Shown here: in pieces, positions 8,833 to 17,914 of the stretch
Layout: the number at the start of each line of letters is the position of its first letter
Numbering within the stretch: the stretch's first letter is position 1
Assembly (NCBI RefSeq): GCF_001528665.1
Contig: NZ_BBYJ01000044.1
Span: 1-56,555 of the forward strand
Origin: Microtetraspora malaysiensis
Lineage (GTDB): Bacteria; Actinomycetota; Actinomycetes; Streptosporangiales; Streptosporangiaceae
DNA: 56,555 nucleotides
Reading direction: 5' to 3'
Made by a program: the position numbers and the translations under genes
The notes under the pieces: model-generated
Database searches by the model: none
Told to the model about the DNA's origin: nothing
Seen by the model: the letters and a program-made list of their open reading frames with translations, nothing else

Positions 8833-9123
8833 ATGCCGGTCATCAGCGTTACCCGCTTCCAGGCCGATCCCGCCGACGCCGAGCAGGTTCAGGCCCGGCA
8901 CGCCGCCCTGGTCACCGCGATCAGAGCCACCCTGCCCGGCCTCACCGAGGCACGCCTCGGACGGCTGAACGACGAGACGTGGGTCGGCGTCTGGCGCTGG
9001 GATTCGGCCGCCAGCCTCCAGGCGGCACGCCAGTCCGCGCCCGGCACCCCCGCGGCCGTCGCGGCGTTCGAGGTGGTCCGCGACGTCACGGCGGAGGACA
9101 TCGAGGTCCTGGCCGAGATCTGA
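8833..9123 (+). CDS. small antibiotic-biosynthesis-monooxygenase (ABM)-like protein
   Basis: A 96-residue protein with a ferredoxin-like ABM-fold pattern: a first strand PVISVTRFQAD, a helix AEQVQARHAALVTAIRATLP, then GLTEARLGRL, WVGVWRWDSA and a C-terminal strand. These dimeric proteins act on aromatic or polyketide compounds or serve as stress proteins. It is divergent from TetR and 55 bases before the ABC exporter genes on the same strand, so it probably heads that operon. Exact reaction unknown. Confidence 0.6.
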   Translation: MPVISVTRFQADPADAEQVQARHAALVTAIRATLPGLTEARLGRLNDETWVGVWRWDSAASLQAARQSAPGTPAAVAAFEVVRDVTAEDIEVLAEI

Positions 9124-9178
9124 CCGCCTGTCCCGGCCCCGGAACCCGGGGCCGGGATCCCCGATTCAAGGACATGAC

Positions 9179-10093
9179 ATGATCGAAATCGACGCGTTGA
9201 CCAAGGTGTACGGCTCGGCGCAGGTCCGGGCGGTCGACGAGGTGTCGCTGACCGTCCCCGCCGGATCGGTCTTCGGCTTTCTGGGCCCCAACGGGGCCGG
9301 CAAGACCACCACCATCAAGATGCTGGCCGGCCTGCTGACCCCCACCTCCGGTCAGGTCCGGCTGGGCGGCTTCGACGTGACCCGGCAGCGCTCAGCCGCG
9401 ATGGCGCAGTTCGGCGCCGTGCTGGAGGGCTCACGAAACGTCTACTGGAGTCTGTCGGCCTGGCAGAACCTGATGTACTTCGGCCGGCTCAAGGGCATGC
9501 GCAAGGCCCGGGTCGCCGAGCGCGCCCAGGATCTCCTGACGGATCTGGGCCTGTGGGAGCGCCGCCACGACAAGGTGGGCGGCTTCTCCCGGGGCATGCA
9601 GCAGAAGGTCGCGATCGCCGTCGCGCTGATCGCCGACCCACCTGTCGTCCTGCTGGACGAGCCGACCCTCGGCCTGGACGTCGAGGCGACCCGCACCGTC
9701 AAGAACTGGATCGCCGAGCAGGCCCGTGAGCTCGGCACCACCATCCTGCTCACCACCCACCAGCTGGATGTGGCCGAGGAACTGTGCGACCGGGTGGCCG
9801 TCATGCGCCAGGGGAGGCTCGTGGCCGACCTGCCCACACGGGAACTGCTGGCGCGCTTCCGGGAACGCGACCGGTACGAGATCCGCGTCGAGGGAGCGGC
9901 GCCGCCCGGCTTCGACGCCGTTACCCGGGAGGGCGTCACCACGATCAGCGTGCGGGTGAGCGATCCGAGCGAGGTGTATGAGGTGGTTGAGCGGCTGCGC
10001 GCACAGGGGGTTGTGCTGGAGTCGCTGACGCAGGTGCAGCCCGATCTGGAGGATGTGTTCCTCGCTCTGGTGAACGAGCCGTCCCATGCGTGA
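9179..10093 (+). CDS. ABC transporter ATP-binding protein
   Basis: A 304-residue ATPase of an ABC-2 type exporter. Walker A is GPNGAGKTTT near residue 38, the signature region is FSRGMQQKVAIA near 140, Walker B is VVLLDEPTLGLD, and the switch histidine is in LLTTHQLD. The C-terminal 80 residues form the extra domain typical of DrrA/CcmA-like exporters. It overlaps the first permease gene by 8 bases. It energises export by the two permeases. Confidence 0.93.
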   Translation: MIEIDALTKVYGSAQVRAVDEVSLTVPAGSVFGFLGPNGAGKTTTIKMLAGLLTPTSGQVRLGGFDVTRQRSAAMAQFGAVLEGSRNVYWSLSAWQNLMYFGRLKGMRKARVAERAQDLLTDLGLWERRHDKVGGFSRGMQQKVAIAVALIADPPVVLLDEPTLGLDVEATRTVKNWIAEQARELGTTILLTTHQLDVAEELCDRVAVMRQGRLVADLPTRELLARFRERDRYEIRVEGAAPPGFDAVTREGVTTISVRVSDPSEVYEVVERLRAQGVVLESLTQVQPDLEDVFLALVNEPSHA

Positions 10094-10850
10094 GATCGTG
10101 CGAGCGGAGATCGGCAAGGGCCTGCGGGTTCAGCTCGCTCACCCGGTCGGACATGTGATCACGCTGCTGATCAGCACCATGATGTACCTCGGCCTGCAGT
10201 TCGTCCTGGGCCAGGGCGAACTGCGTCAGGACCTGCTGCCGCAAACCCTGGTCGCCATCGGCGGCTACTGGTTCCTGCAGTACGCCGGCCTGGTGATGGT
10301 GGCCGACCTCATCGAGGAGAAACGCGCCGGCACCTTCGCCCAGTCCCAGATGAGCCCGGCGCCGCCGTGGCTGCCGATGCTCGGCCGGCTGATCACCGCC
10401 TCGATCTTCGGGCTGGCCGTGGCCGCCGTCGCCGCCCTCGTCCCGATGCTGGTGGCCGGGATCACCATCCCCTTCCGCTGGGCCGCGCTCCTGCCCGCCG
10501 CGCTTCTGGGAATCAACGCGCTGGCTTTCACTTTCCTGCTGGCCGGCCTCGCCCTGGTCTCCCCGATGATCGGCGCCCTGCAGTCGCTGTTCACCTCGCT
10601 GGTGCTCCTGCTCAACGGCTCGTTCCTGCCGCTGAACCTGTATCCGGACTGGCTCGCCGCAGCGGCCAGAGTCCTGCCCACCACGCTGGGCATCGAGGCG
10701 CTCACCCAGACGCTGTTCGAGAGCCGAACCCTGACACAGCTCTGGAGCGGCGGCACCCTGCCCTGGCTACTGGCCCACACCCTCGCCCTCACCGCCGTCG
10801 CCGGCCTGCTGTTCGTCCGCAACCACCGCCGAGCCCTGGAGTCGTCATGA
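10086..10850 (+). CDS. ABC-2 type transporter permease 1
   Basis: A 254-residue membrane protein with six hydrophobic segments and the ABC-2 permease layout (short cytosolic N-terminus REIVRAEIGKGLR, then helices, and a NGSFLPLNLYPDWL loop before the last pair). The start overlaps the ATPase stop, and its own stop overlaps the next start (ATGA at 10847-10850). It forms the membrane channel with permease 2. Confidence 0.88.
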   Translation: MREIVRAEIGKGLRVQLAHPVGHVITLLISTMMYLGLQFVLGQGELRQDLLPQTLVAIGGYWFLQYAGLVMVADLIEEKRAGTFAQSQMSPAPPWLPMLGRLITASIFGLAVAAVAALVPMLVAGITIPFRWAALLPAALLGINALAFTFLLAGLALVSPMIGALQSLFTSLVLLLNGSFLPLNLYPDWLAAAARVLPTTLGIEALTQTLFESRTLTQLWSGGTLPWLLAHTLALTAVAGLLFVRNHRRALESS

Positions 10851-11644
10851 CCTTCGCCCGCGGATTGGCCGCCGAAGTCCGCAAGGGCCTGCTCAACCTG
10901 CTCGCCGGATGGCGTGAGGTCCTCATGGAGATGATCACGTTTCCGCTGTTCTACCTTCTCATCGTGCTCTTCATGGGACGCGGGGAGCTGCGTGCGGACC
11001 TGCTGCTGCCGGTGCTGCTCGGCATGGTGGCGCTGACCTTCATCCATGAGCAGGTCAACCGGGTGTTCTGGAGCTACCTGGGCGACATCCAGTCCGGCGT
11101 GCTGGAACAGACCTACCTGACCCCGCTGCCCTCGGCCGCGAGTATCCTCGGCCGGCAGGTCGCCGCCGTGATCGCGGCCGTACCCACCGCGCTGGCCGTC
11201 CTGACCACCGGCGCGGTCGCCATCAGCATCCAGGGCGGGCAACTGCCCTTCGACGCGCAGGTGATCGTCCCGCTGGCCGCCATCGTGCTGGGCACCTGCG
11301 GGCTGGCGCTGATCCTGTGCGGGCTGACCCTGGTGTTCAAACGCATCGAGATCATCACCCAGCTGTCCGTGGCCCTCTACGCCATCGCCGGCGGCACCCT
11401 GGTCCCGCTGGCCGCCCTGCCCGACCCGATCGCCTTCCTCAGCCGGCTGGTCGTCCCCATCGCGCCGGGCATCGAGGCGATGCGCGACATCCTGCTCGGC
11501 GGGCATTCCCTGGCCGCACTCCCCACCGGCTGGGGCCTTGGCTGGCTGCTGACCCAGCCGCTGCTCATCACGGCCGCCGGGGTCATCCTGTTCAACCGGC
11601 TCGAACACCTCGCCCGGCACCGCGGCACCCTCGGCCGCTACTAG
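10847..11644 (+). CDS. ABC-2 type transporter permease 2
   Basis: A 265-residue membrane protein starting at ATG 10847 in an ATGA overlap with permease 1. The longer open frame upstream is out-of-frame shadow of permease 1. The N-terminus FARGLAAEVRKGLLNLLAGW precedes six hydrophobic segments. The sequence is similar in plan to permease 1, so the pair is probably a heterodimer. It is followed 31 bases later by the DoxX gene. Confidence 0.88.
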   Translation: MTFARGLAAEVRKGLLNLLAGWREVLMEMITFPLFYLLIVLFMGRGELRADLLLPVLLGMVALTFIHEQVNRVFWSYLGDIQSGVLEQTYLTPLPSAASILGRQVAAVIAAVPTALAVLTTGAVAISIQGGQLPFDAQVIVPLAAIVLGTCGLALILCGLTLVFKRIEIITQLSVALYAIAGGTLVPLAALPDPIAFLSRLVVPIAPGIEAMRDILLGGHSLAALPTGWGLGWLLTQPLLITAAGVILFNRLEHLARHRGTLGRY

Positions 11645-11675
11645 GCCAAGAACCTGAAGGAAGAGAGCAATCGAC

Positions 11676-12047
11676 GTGAATGTGTTCTTGTGGGTGGCGC
11701 AGGCCGTCCTGGCCGCCGTCTTCGGCCTGGCCGGGGTCCTGCATTCCACCCTGCCCAAGGAGAGACTGCGCCCCATGCTGCCCTGGGTGGAGGACTTCGC
11801 CCCGGCCCGGATCCGCCTGATCGGCGTGGTCGAACTTCTCGGCGCCCTCGGTCTGATCCTGCCCGCCGCCACGGGCATCGCCCCGATCCTCACCCCGCTG
11901 GCCGCAGTCGGTCTGGCGATCATCATGCTCGGCGCCGCCGTCACCCACGTCCGCCGAAAGGAGCCGGCGGCCGTCGCCGTCAACGCGGTGCTGCTCGCGC
12001 TGGCCGTCCTCATCGCCTGGGGCCGCTTCGGCCCGAACGCCTTCTAA
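11676..12047 (+). CDS. DoxX-family membrane protein
   Basis: A 123-residue, four-helix membrane protein: VFLWVAQAVLAAVFGLAGV, then LPWVEDFAPARIRLIGVVELLGALGLILPA and two more helices. This matches the short DoxX-like proteins linked to redox homeostasis. It begins at GTG 11676 with GAAGGAAGAG upstream. It is probably the last gene of the exporter operon. Its last four bases overlap the convergent histidine kinase gene. Confidence 0.8.
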   Translation: MNVFLWVAQAVLAAVFGLAGVLHSTLPKERLRPMLPWVEDFAPARIRLIGVVELLGALGLILPAATGIAPILTPLAAVGLAIIMLGAAVTHVRRKEPAAVAVNAVLLALAVLIAWGRFGPNAF

Positions 12048-14092
12048 CGGCTGCCCACCGCGGCGACCTCGTACGGCGCCCAGGCGGTCAGCTCGAACCG
12101 CCCGTCCCCGTGCGAGGTGGCGAGCCGCCCGCCCAGGGTCTCGAGCCGGGTGGTCAGATTCCCCACCCCCGCCGAACCAGGACGCCCCTTCACCGAGGCC
12201 ACCCCGTCATTGCGGACGCGCAGCCGTATCCCCTTCCCCTCCGTCACCGTCGCGATCGCGCAGTGCCGTGCGGAGCTGTGCCTGAGTACGTTGGTGACCG
12301 CCTCACGCAGCACCGCGCTCAGCACGGTCTCGGCGTCGGAGGTGAGCGCCTCATGCCCGAGCGACAACGACACCTCGATCCCCGCGGCCGTCAGCACGGA
12401 GCGCGCGGACTCCGCCTCGGCGGTGAGCTCCAACTCCAGCTGTCCACCGGACACGGCGCGCAGATCAGTCTTGGCCCGCTCGGCCATCTCCAGGGCCTCG
12501 GCGAGCTCCACGCGCGCCCGCGGAGCGTCGAGCCGCCTGGCCAGCTCGCACTTCAGCAAGATTGCCGCCAGGCTGTGCCCGAGCAGGTCGTGCAGGTCGC
12601 GGGCGGCGCGCAGCCGCTCTTCGACGACCGCGGTCCTGGCCAGCTCCTCCTTGGCCTCCCGCAACTCCTTCACTACCTGGCCGAGCCTGCTCAGGCTGTA
12701 GATGACCAGCCCCGTCACCAGGGTGCTCACCGTGTAGTTGACCACGACGGGCGTCGGCAGCCCGAGCAGGACGCCGATCACCGCCACGCTGGCCATCTCC
12801 CCGGCGACCAGGGACAGCCCCAATGCCCACGGGAAGGTGAGCAGCAGTGGCCCGGCCAGGAACCCGGCGATACCCAGCCAGGCCCGGCCGAACAGCGCTA
12901 TCGGCGCGTACGCCAGCGCCGCCATGACCAGCAGTCCCACCGTGTGCCGTCCCCTGAACAAGCTCAGGTGCATGAAGACGATCGCCGCCAGCAGGACGAG
13001 GCCGGGGACGAGGAGGCCGGAGGGGGCCTGGAGCAGTGCCTTGGCGCTGAAGCCCACGAGGATCGCGGTCAGGAGGCTGATCGACAGAGCGTAGGCGTGC
13101 TCCTCGCCGTACAGGGTGGCGCTCTCTTCGGCCAGCCGCGGGAGCACGGCCTCGACGACGTGGTGGCCCTGGGGCGACAGGCTGGTGGTGAGGGTGCCGC
13201 CTGCCTCCGCGAGCCGGGCGGGCAGGTCGCCGAGGAGTTCCTCGCCGGCGTTGGGCACGCCGTCGTTCGTCACGCGGAGCCGTACCTGATGGGCGAGGAC
13301 GCGGGTCTCGATGGCGCAGAAGGTGGCGCCGCCGTGCCGTACGACCTGGGTGACCGACTCCCGCAACACCGTCGCGAGCAGCGCCCCCGGGGGGCCGAGC
13401 GGTTCGGTGTGGCCGATCTGGACCTCGACCGGGACGCCGGCGGCGCTCAGCATCGCCCGAGCCGTGGTGATCTCGGGCGCCAGCGAGGTGGCGCGGTAGT
13501 CGGAGGCCGCGGACCTGGCCTCGGCCAGGGCCAGGCGCGCGGTGCCGACAACCTCGGCGATGGACTCGCGGCTGGGAGCCTCGGCCGACAACCCCTGGGT
13601 GATTCCTGCCAGGGCCCGGCCAAGACCGTCGTTGAGCTGGGCGGCGATGCGCAGCCGTTCCTCCGACACCGCTGCGGCGGCCAGGGCGCGCCTGGTGGCC
13701 TGCACCTCGTCGACCTGCTCGATGAGCCGCGTCAGACCATAGATGATCAGCGAGATGAGGATCATGGAGATCGTGGAGTCGAATGATTCACGATCGATGA
13801 TCGCGGCGCTCACCGCGACGGGGATCGCCAGCGGCCACAGCCGTGTCAGCAGCAGCGAGCCGCCGAGGAAGCCGAGCAGGCCGACCGGCACGTCCAGCCA
13901 GGCCGTGGCGGCGTAGGCGATCACGGCCTGGGCGGGAAGGAGGCGAGCGGGACGGGAGAGCCGCAGAACGTACGGCAGCTGCATGGCGAACATCGGGGCC
14001 GCCAGAAGGACGCCATAGGGGGCGGCTAAGGCGTAGACGCTGGAGAATCCGGCGAGCACGGCGACGACGATCCAGCGTGCACGACGCGACAC
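12044..14092 (-). CDS. tandem double sensor histidine kinase (inactive + active module)
   Basis: A 682-residue protein made of two head-to-tail NarL-type kinase units. Each has a block of membrane helices, a HisKA_3-type helix pair and an HATPase region. Unit 1: helices about 5-125, dimerisation motif EERLRIAAQLNDGLGRALAG with Asn154 where the phosphoacceptor His should be, and N-box RESVTQVVRH with Gln for Asn. Unit 2: helices about 335-470, intact RDLHDLLGHSLAAI (His501) and REAVTNVLRH (Asn601), then NDG and a G-rich stretch. Family kinases are about 350-420 residues, so this looks like an internal duplication in which the first copy became a pseudokinase. No response regulator gene is adjacent. 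Confidence 0.85.
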   Translation of the reverse strand: MSRRARWIVVAVLAGFSSVYALAAPYGVLLAAPMFAMQLPYVLRLSRPARLLPAQAVIAYAATAWLDVPVGLLGFLGGSLLLTRLWPLAIPVAVSAAIIDRESFDSTISMILISLIIYGLTRLIEQVDEVQATRRALAAAAVSEERLRIAAQLNDGLGRALAGITQGLSAEAPSRESIAEVVGTARLALAEARSAASDYRATSLAPEITTARAMLSAAGVPVEVQIGHTEPLGPPGALLATVLRESVTQVVRHGGATFCAIETRVLAHQVRLRVTNDGVPNAGEELLGDLPARLAEAGGTLTTSLSPQGHHVVEAVLPRLAEESATLYGEEHAYALSISLLTAILVGFSAKALLQAPSGLLVPGLVLLAAIVFMHLSLFRGRHTVGLLVMAALAYAPIALFGRAWLGIAGFLAGPLLLTFPWALGLSLVAGEMASVAVIGVLLGLPTPVVVNYTVSTLVTGLVIYSLSRLGQVVKELREAKEELARTAVVEERLRAARDLHDLLGHSLAAILLKCELARRLDAPRARVELAEALEMAERAKTDLRAVSGGQLELELTAEAESARSVLTAAGIEVSLSLGHEALTSDAETVLSAVLREAVTNVLRHSSARHCAIATVTEGKGIRLRVRNDGVASVKGRPGSAGVGNLTTRLETLGGRLATSHGDGRFELTAWAPYEVAAVGSR

Positions 14093-14205
14093 AGCGACCC
14101 CCCAGAATCATGACGGATCGCTATGTCACCACATGGGGGCGATATTCCTCACATTGGTACCGTGGTTCCGCCCGAACCGAGCCGGCGTGTGTCATGGCCG
14201 AGTCA

Positions 14206-15660
14206 TCAGCACTTCCGGTCACGCGCGGGCAGGTGGCCGGTGACGAGGAAGTCGGTGACGGTCCGGTCGCCGCAGGCGTTGCCGTTGGCGAGGTAGACGC
14301 CGTGACCGCCGGAGTCGACGGCGACCATGCGAGCCCGCTGCCCGAACGCCTCGCGCATCTTCAGGGCCCCGCTGTAAGGCGTGGACGGATCGCGCAGATT
14401 CTGAATCAGCAGGACGTTGGCCGGGCCGCGCGAGCTGATCCTGGTGGCTTTCTCCACAGGCTTGAACGGCCAGTACGCGCACGGCCCGAGATTGACCGGC
14501 ATGCCCGCGGTCAGCGGGTAGGCGGCCCGGTTGCGCTTGACCTGCTGCTCGTGCCGGGCGATCGAGTTCGGCCATTCGATGTCGTTGCACATCGTGGCAC
14601 CGGCGTGCGCGGCGGTGTTCTGGAGAGCGGCCTCCTCCGGCTGGTTCGGAGTGGGCAGCTCGGCGCGGTTCAGCGCGGCTTTCATGAGCCCGGCCAGCAT
14701 CGGGTAATTGGCCGTGGAGTAGAGCGCGTTGAGCAGGGTCTCCCTCAGGAGGTTGCCGGTCAACTGCTGCTCCGGCTTGGCGCCCGGCCACGCCAGCGGC
14801 TCGCGGTCCAGCCGGGCGGCGAGATCGAGGAAGGTCCGGCGCACGGCGGCCGCGTCGGCACCGAGGCCGTAGTCGCTGTCGCGCGCCGCCGCCCAGGCTC
14901 CGAAGTCGGGGAAGCTGTCCTCCACACCGACGGCGTAGTTGGCCAGCCACTGGCGCGACACCTTGTGCGGATCGGGGTCGTCATTGCTGTCGAGGACCAC
15001 TCGATCGGTGGTGCCGGGGAACATCGTGGCGTGGACGGCGCCCGCGTAGGTGCCGTACGAGACGCCCCAGTAGGAGATCTTGTCCTCGCCGAGCGCCACG
15101 CGGATCCGGTCGATGTCCCTGGCGTGGTTGCGGGTGCTGATGTGCCGGATCAGCGGCCCGCCGTTGCGGGCGCAGGCCTCGGCGATCCGGCGCGACCACG
15201 CCGCGTTCTCGGTGATGCCGCCGGCCGCGTCGGGGTACGGCTTGAGCCGCGTGAGGGAGAGGTCGGCGGGCGCGAGCCCACAGGAGACGGGTGAGCTCTT
15301 TCCCACGCCGCGCGGGTCGAACCCGATGATGTCGTAGCGGTCGAGCACTTCCTGGGGCAGCTTCTTGACCAGGGTGCTGGGCCGGTTCAACCCCGGGCTG
15401 CCGGGACCACCCGGGATGATCAGCAACACGCCACGGCGGACCTCGGGGCGAGCCGTCTTGATCCTCGACACCGCCAGCGTGACCGACGGACCGCCGGGGG
15501 CGGAGTAGTCCATCGGCACCTCGATCGTCGTGCACTCCTGCCGGGGATCGACGCCCTCGCCGGGCAGGCAGGCGCCCCACTGCGTGGCGGCGGCGTGCGC
15601 CGGGGCCGCGAGCAGTGCGGTCGTCAGGGCGGCTGCGGACAAGAGGGCGGGGGTTTTCAT
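14206..15660 (-). CDS. secreted alpha/beta hydrolase, TAP-like tripeptidyl aminopeptidase
   Basis: A 484-residue exported serine peptidase. ATG 15660 has AAAGGA upstream and starts a signal peptide (KTPALLSAAALTTALLAAP, cut near AHA-A). The oxyanion region GGPGSPGL and nucleophile elbow GVSYGTYAG are followed by the C-terminal TAP domain carrying Asp (NLRDPSTPY) and His (DSGGHGVYL). Such enzymes trim N-terminal tripeptides from extracellular proteins in mycelial actinomycetes. The frame runs upstream to 15690 but the signal peptide fixes the start. Confidence 0.9.
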   Translation of the reverse strand: MKTPALLSAAALTTALLAAPAHAAATQWGACLPGEGVDPRQECTTIEVPMDYSAPGGPSVTLAVSRIKTARPEVRRGVLLIIPGGPGSPGLNRPSTLVKKLPQEVLDRYDIIGFDPRGVGKSSPVSCGLAPADLSLTRLKPYPDAAGGITENAAWSRRIAEACARNGGPLIRHISTRNHARDIDRIRVALGEDKISYWGVSYGTYAGAVHATMFPGTTDRVVLDSNDDPDPHKVSRQWLANYAVGVEDSFPDFGAWAAARDSDYGLGADAAAVRRTFLDLAARLDREPLAWPGAKPEQQLTGNLLRETLLNALYSTANYPMLAGLMKAALNRAELPTPNQPEEAALQNTAAHAGATMCNDIEWPNSIARHEQQVKRNRAAYPLTAGMPVNLGPCAYWPFKPVEKATRISSRGPANVLLIQNLRDPSTPYSGALKMREAFGQRARMVAVDSGGHGVYLANGNACGDRTVTDFLVTGHLPARDRKC

Positions 15661-15926
15661 CAGGATCCTTTCGGTTCTGCGGATGTCCACGACTCTGCCG
15701 GGTCGTTGATCGTCAAGCCAGAGACCTCATCAGTGATCACCCGTGACCTCGTCATAAAAGCGACAAACGCCCAGAATCTGCACAGCATCCGTAATTCAGC
15801 ACATCCCAGTGCGTTCGGCGATCATCGCGCCGCCGCCTGTTGAAGCGGCCGAGTTCGCTCACTCTCGTGGCCGGCAGCCTGCCCCGCCGCCGACGCGCCG
15901 AACGCCCGGCTTCGCGGAAGGCGGTG

Positions 15927-15948
15927 ACGCGTGGTGCGGGCCACGCGT
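15927..15948. repeat. 8-bp perfect hairpin in the 15661-16012 gap
   Basis: ACGCGTGG, 6 bases, CCACGCGT form a perfect stem. It lies 65 bases after the end of the ECF42 sigma gene as that gene is read (minus strand), so it is probably its terminator, although no T-run follows. The rest of the 352-base gap should hold the peptidase promoter; no clear -35/-10 pair was identified. Confidence 0.4.
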
Positions 15949-16012
15949 GGCAGGCATGTTCAGTCAGGCACTGCCTGGGCGGCACCGCTGCGTGATCCAA
16001 CCGTCTTGCCGC

Positions 16013-17158
16013 TCAACGGCGCAGCCGCGCGTTGAGCCGTGCGGCCTGTCGCGTGAGGTGGTCGCGTTCGGGGAGGCTGGGCGCCGATCGTGCGGCTTCG
16101 GCGTAGAGCCGTGCCGCGGTGACCGGGTCACCGTCACGCTCGTGTAGGTACGCCGCGGCGGCGGCGTGGCGTGGCAGGGCGGGGTCGAGCCCCGCCAGGG
16201 CGGCCAGACCGGCCCGCGGACCGTCGGCCTCACCGACGGCGACGGCCCGGTTGAGGCGGGCCACCGGGCTGTCGGTGAGGCGCACCAGTTCGTCGTACCA
16301 CTCGACGATCTGCACCCAGTCGGTCTCCTCGGCCGTCTGGGCGTCGGCGTGGAGCGCGGCGATGGCGGCTTGGGCCTGGAACTCGCCCAGGCGGTCGCGG
16401 GTGAGGGCTGTCTGGAGCACGTCGACGCCCTCGGCGATCAGACGGGTGTTCCACAGGCTGCGGTCCTGCTCGGCAAGCGGCACGAGCCGCCCGTCGGGAG
16501 CGGTCCGGGCCGGGCGCCGTGCGTGGTGGAGCAGCATGAGCGCGAGCAGGCCCGCGACCTCCTCATGGTAGGTCTTGACCGCCAGCTGGCGAGTGAGCCG
16601 GATCGCCTCGTCGGCGAGGTCGACGTCGCCGGAGTAGCCCTCGTTGAAAACCAGGTAGAGCACGCGCAGCACGGTGGCGACGTCACCGGGCTGGTTGAAC
16701 CGCACGCCCGAGATGGTGCGCTTGGCCCGGCTGATGCGCTGGGCCATGGTCGCTTCCGGCACGAGGTAGGCCTGCGCGATCTGGCGCGTGGTCAGGCCGC
16801 CGACCGCGCGCAGCGTGAGCGCGACGGCCGAGGCCGGTGTCAGGGACGGGTGCGCGCACAGGAAGTACAGCTGGAGCGTGTCGTCCACCGCCTCGCCCGG
16901 GCCGGGCACGGGCTCGACCTCGACGCGTACCTCGCGGTGCCGTCGAGAGGTGTCGGCACGGGCGGCGTCAAGGAACTTACGCCAGGCGACGGTGACCAGC
17001 CAGCCTTTGGGGTCCTGTGACGGGCTGCCCGGCCACACGCGCACGGCCTCGACCAGGGAGTCCTGCACGGCATCCTCGGCCGCCGCGAAGTCGGCTCCGC
17101 GACGGACGAGGATGCCGATCACGGCGGGGGTGAGGCGCCGCAGCAGGGTCTCGTCCAC
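16013..17158 (-). CDS. ECF42-type RNA polymerase sigma factor
   Basis: A 381-residue sigma factor, much longer than classic ECF factors. Regions 2 and 4 occupy about the first 175 residues (FAAAEDAVQDSLVEAVRVWP; GGLTTRQIAQAYLVPEATMAQRISRAKRTI). A long helical C-terminal extension follows (NEGYSGDVDLADEAIRLTRQL onward), typical of the ECF42 group, where it replaces an anti-sigma factor as control element. It starts at GTG 17158, six bases after the DGPF/YCII gene, and is co-transcribed with it. It should direct polymerase to its own promoter at 17623-17649. Confidence 0.92.
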   Translation of the reverse strand: MDETLLRRLTPAVIGILVRRGADFAAAEDAVQDSLVEAVRVWPGSPSQDPKGWLVTVAWRKFLDAARADTSRRHREVRVEVEPVPGPGEAVDDTLQLYFLCAHPSLTPASAVALTLRAVGGLTTRQIAQAYLVPEATMAQRISRAKRTISGVRFNQPGDVATVLRVLYLVFNEGYSGDVDLADEAIRLTRQLAVKTYHEEVAGLLALMLLHHARRPARTAPDGRLVPLAEQDRSLWNTRLIAEGVDVLQTALTRDRLGEFQAQAAIAALHADAQTAEETDWVQIVEWYDELVRLTDSPVARLNRAVAVGEADGPRAGLAALAGLDPALPRHAAAAAYLHERDGDPVTAARLYAEAARSAPSLPERDHLTRQAARLNARLRR

Positions 17159-17164
17159 CGTGCG

Positions 17165-17572
17165 TCACTCCGTGATGGTCGGGCACGCGGTCAGGAACGG
17201 GCGCAGCTCGAGCCATTCGTGGATCGGCTTCCCACCCGCACCCGGAGCCGCGGACAACTCGCCGGCCAGTTCGAGCGCCCGCTCGTAGGACTCGACGTCG
17301 ATCACCATCCAGCCGGCGATCAGGTCCTTGGTCTCGGCGAACGGGCCGTCGGTGACCGGCGGCCGCCCCTCGCCGTCGTAGCGGACGAACGTGCCCTCCG
17401 GGGAGAGCGCCTGACTGTCGACGAACTCGCCGGTCTCCTCGAGTCGAGCGGCGAAGTCCCGCATGTACTGCATGTGGGCCGAAACCTCCTCCGGCGTCCA
17501 CCGGTCCATCGGTACGTCGTTGACCGATGCCGGCGCGCCCCGGTAGTGCTTGAGCAGCAGGTACTTGGCCAT
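17165..17572 (-). CDS. YCII-related DGPF-domain protein, ECF42 partner
   Basis: A 135-residue protein carrying the diagnostic DGPFAETKDLIAGW motif. It begins AKYLLLKHYRGAP at ATG 17572 with GAAGGAG 7 bases upstream; the longer frame to 17680 is rejected. DGPF proteins are encoded next to ECF42 sigma factors, usually as their main targets; the biochemical activity is not established. The gene is first in the two-gene unit and lies directly behind the ECF42 promoter. Confidence 0.9.
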   Translation of the reverse strand: MAKYLLLKHYRGAPASVNDVPMDRWTPEEVSAHMQYMRDFAARLEETGEFVDSQALSPEGTFVRYDGEGRPPVTDGPFAETKDLIAGWMVIDVESYERALELAGELSAAPGAGGKPIHEWLELRPFLTACPTITE

Positions 17573-17622
17573 CAGATTCTCCTTCGAGTGGTACGGCCCT
17601 GTGTGGCCATGTTCACCGCGAG

Positions 17623-17649
17623 GACGAAACCACACGCGGGTTCTCGACA
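17623..17649 (-). promoter_or_regulatory. predicted ECF42-dependent promoter
   Basis: On the minus strand TGTCGA (17649-17644), a 17-base spacer, then CGTC (17626-17623), 50 bases before the DGPF start. This equals the target motif reported for ECF42 factors as I recall it (TGTCGA at -35, CG[A/T]C at -10), so the sigma factor gene is probably autoregulated. Nothing else was recognised in the 342-base gap 17573-17914. Confidence 0.75.
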
Positions 17650-17914
17650 TCCCACCGCGATATTTCCTGGGGGACTTCAAAAAACTACGCGTACCAAGGT
17701 GGGGTCGCGGCCGGCCGACGATGCCGGCCAGCGCCTTCGACCTGACCCAGCCGCTGCGAGTTGAGCGATCACGGGGCGGCTACCCGGGCTGACTCGTAGC
17801 ACCATGACGGCACGAACGGTCTCCTGAGGCCCCGCCGGAGGCGTCCTTGGGCGGAGGGAAAGCGGGCGGGGCCGAGGCGACGCGCGTGAACCAGCGCCAT
17901 CTGGGCAGCGTCTC

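Noticed and set aside
11690-13786. 698-codon plus-strand frame across DoxX and the double kinase
   Set aside because: Low-complexity Arg/Gly/Gln shadow of the two real genes.
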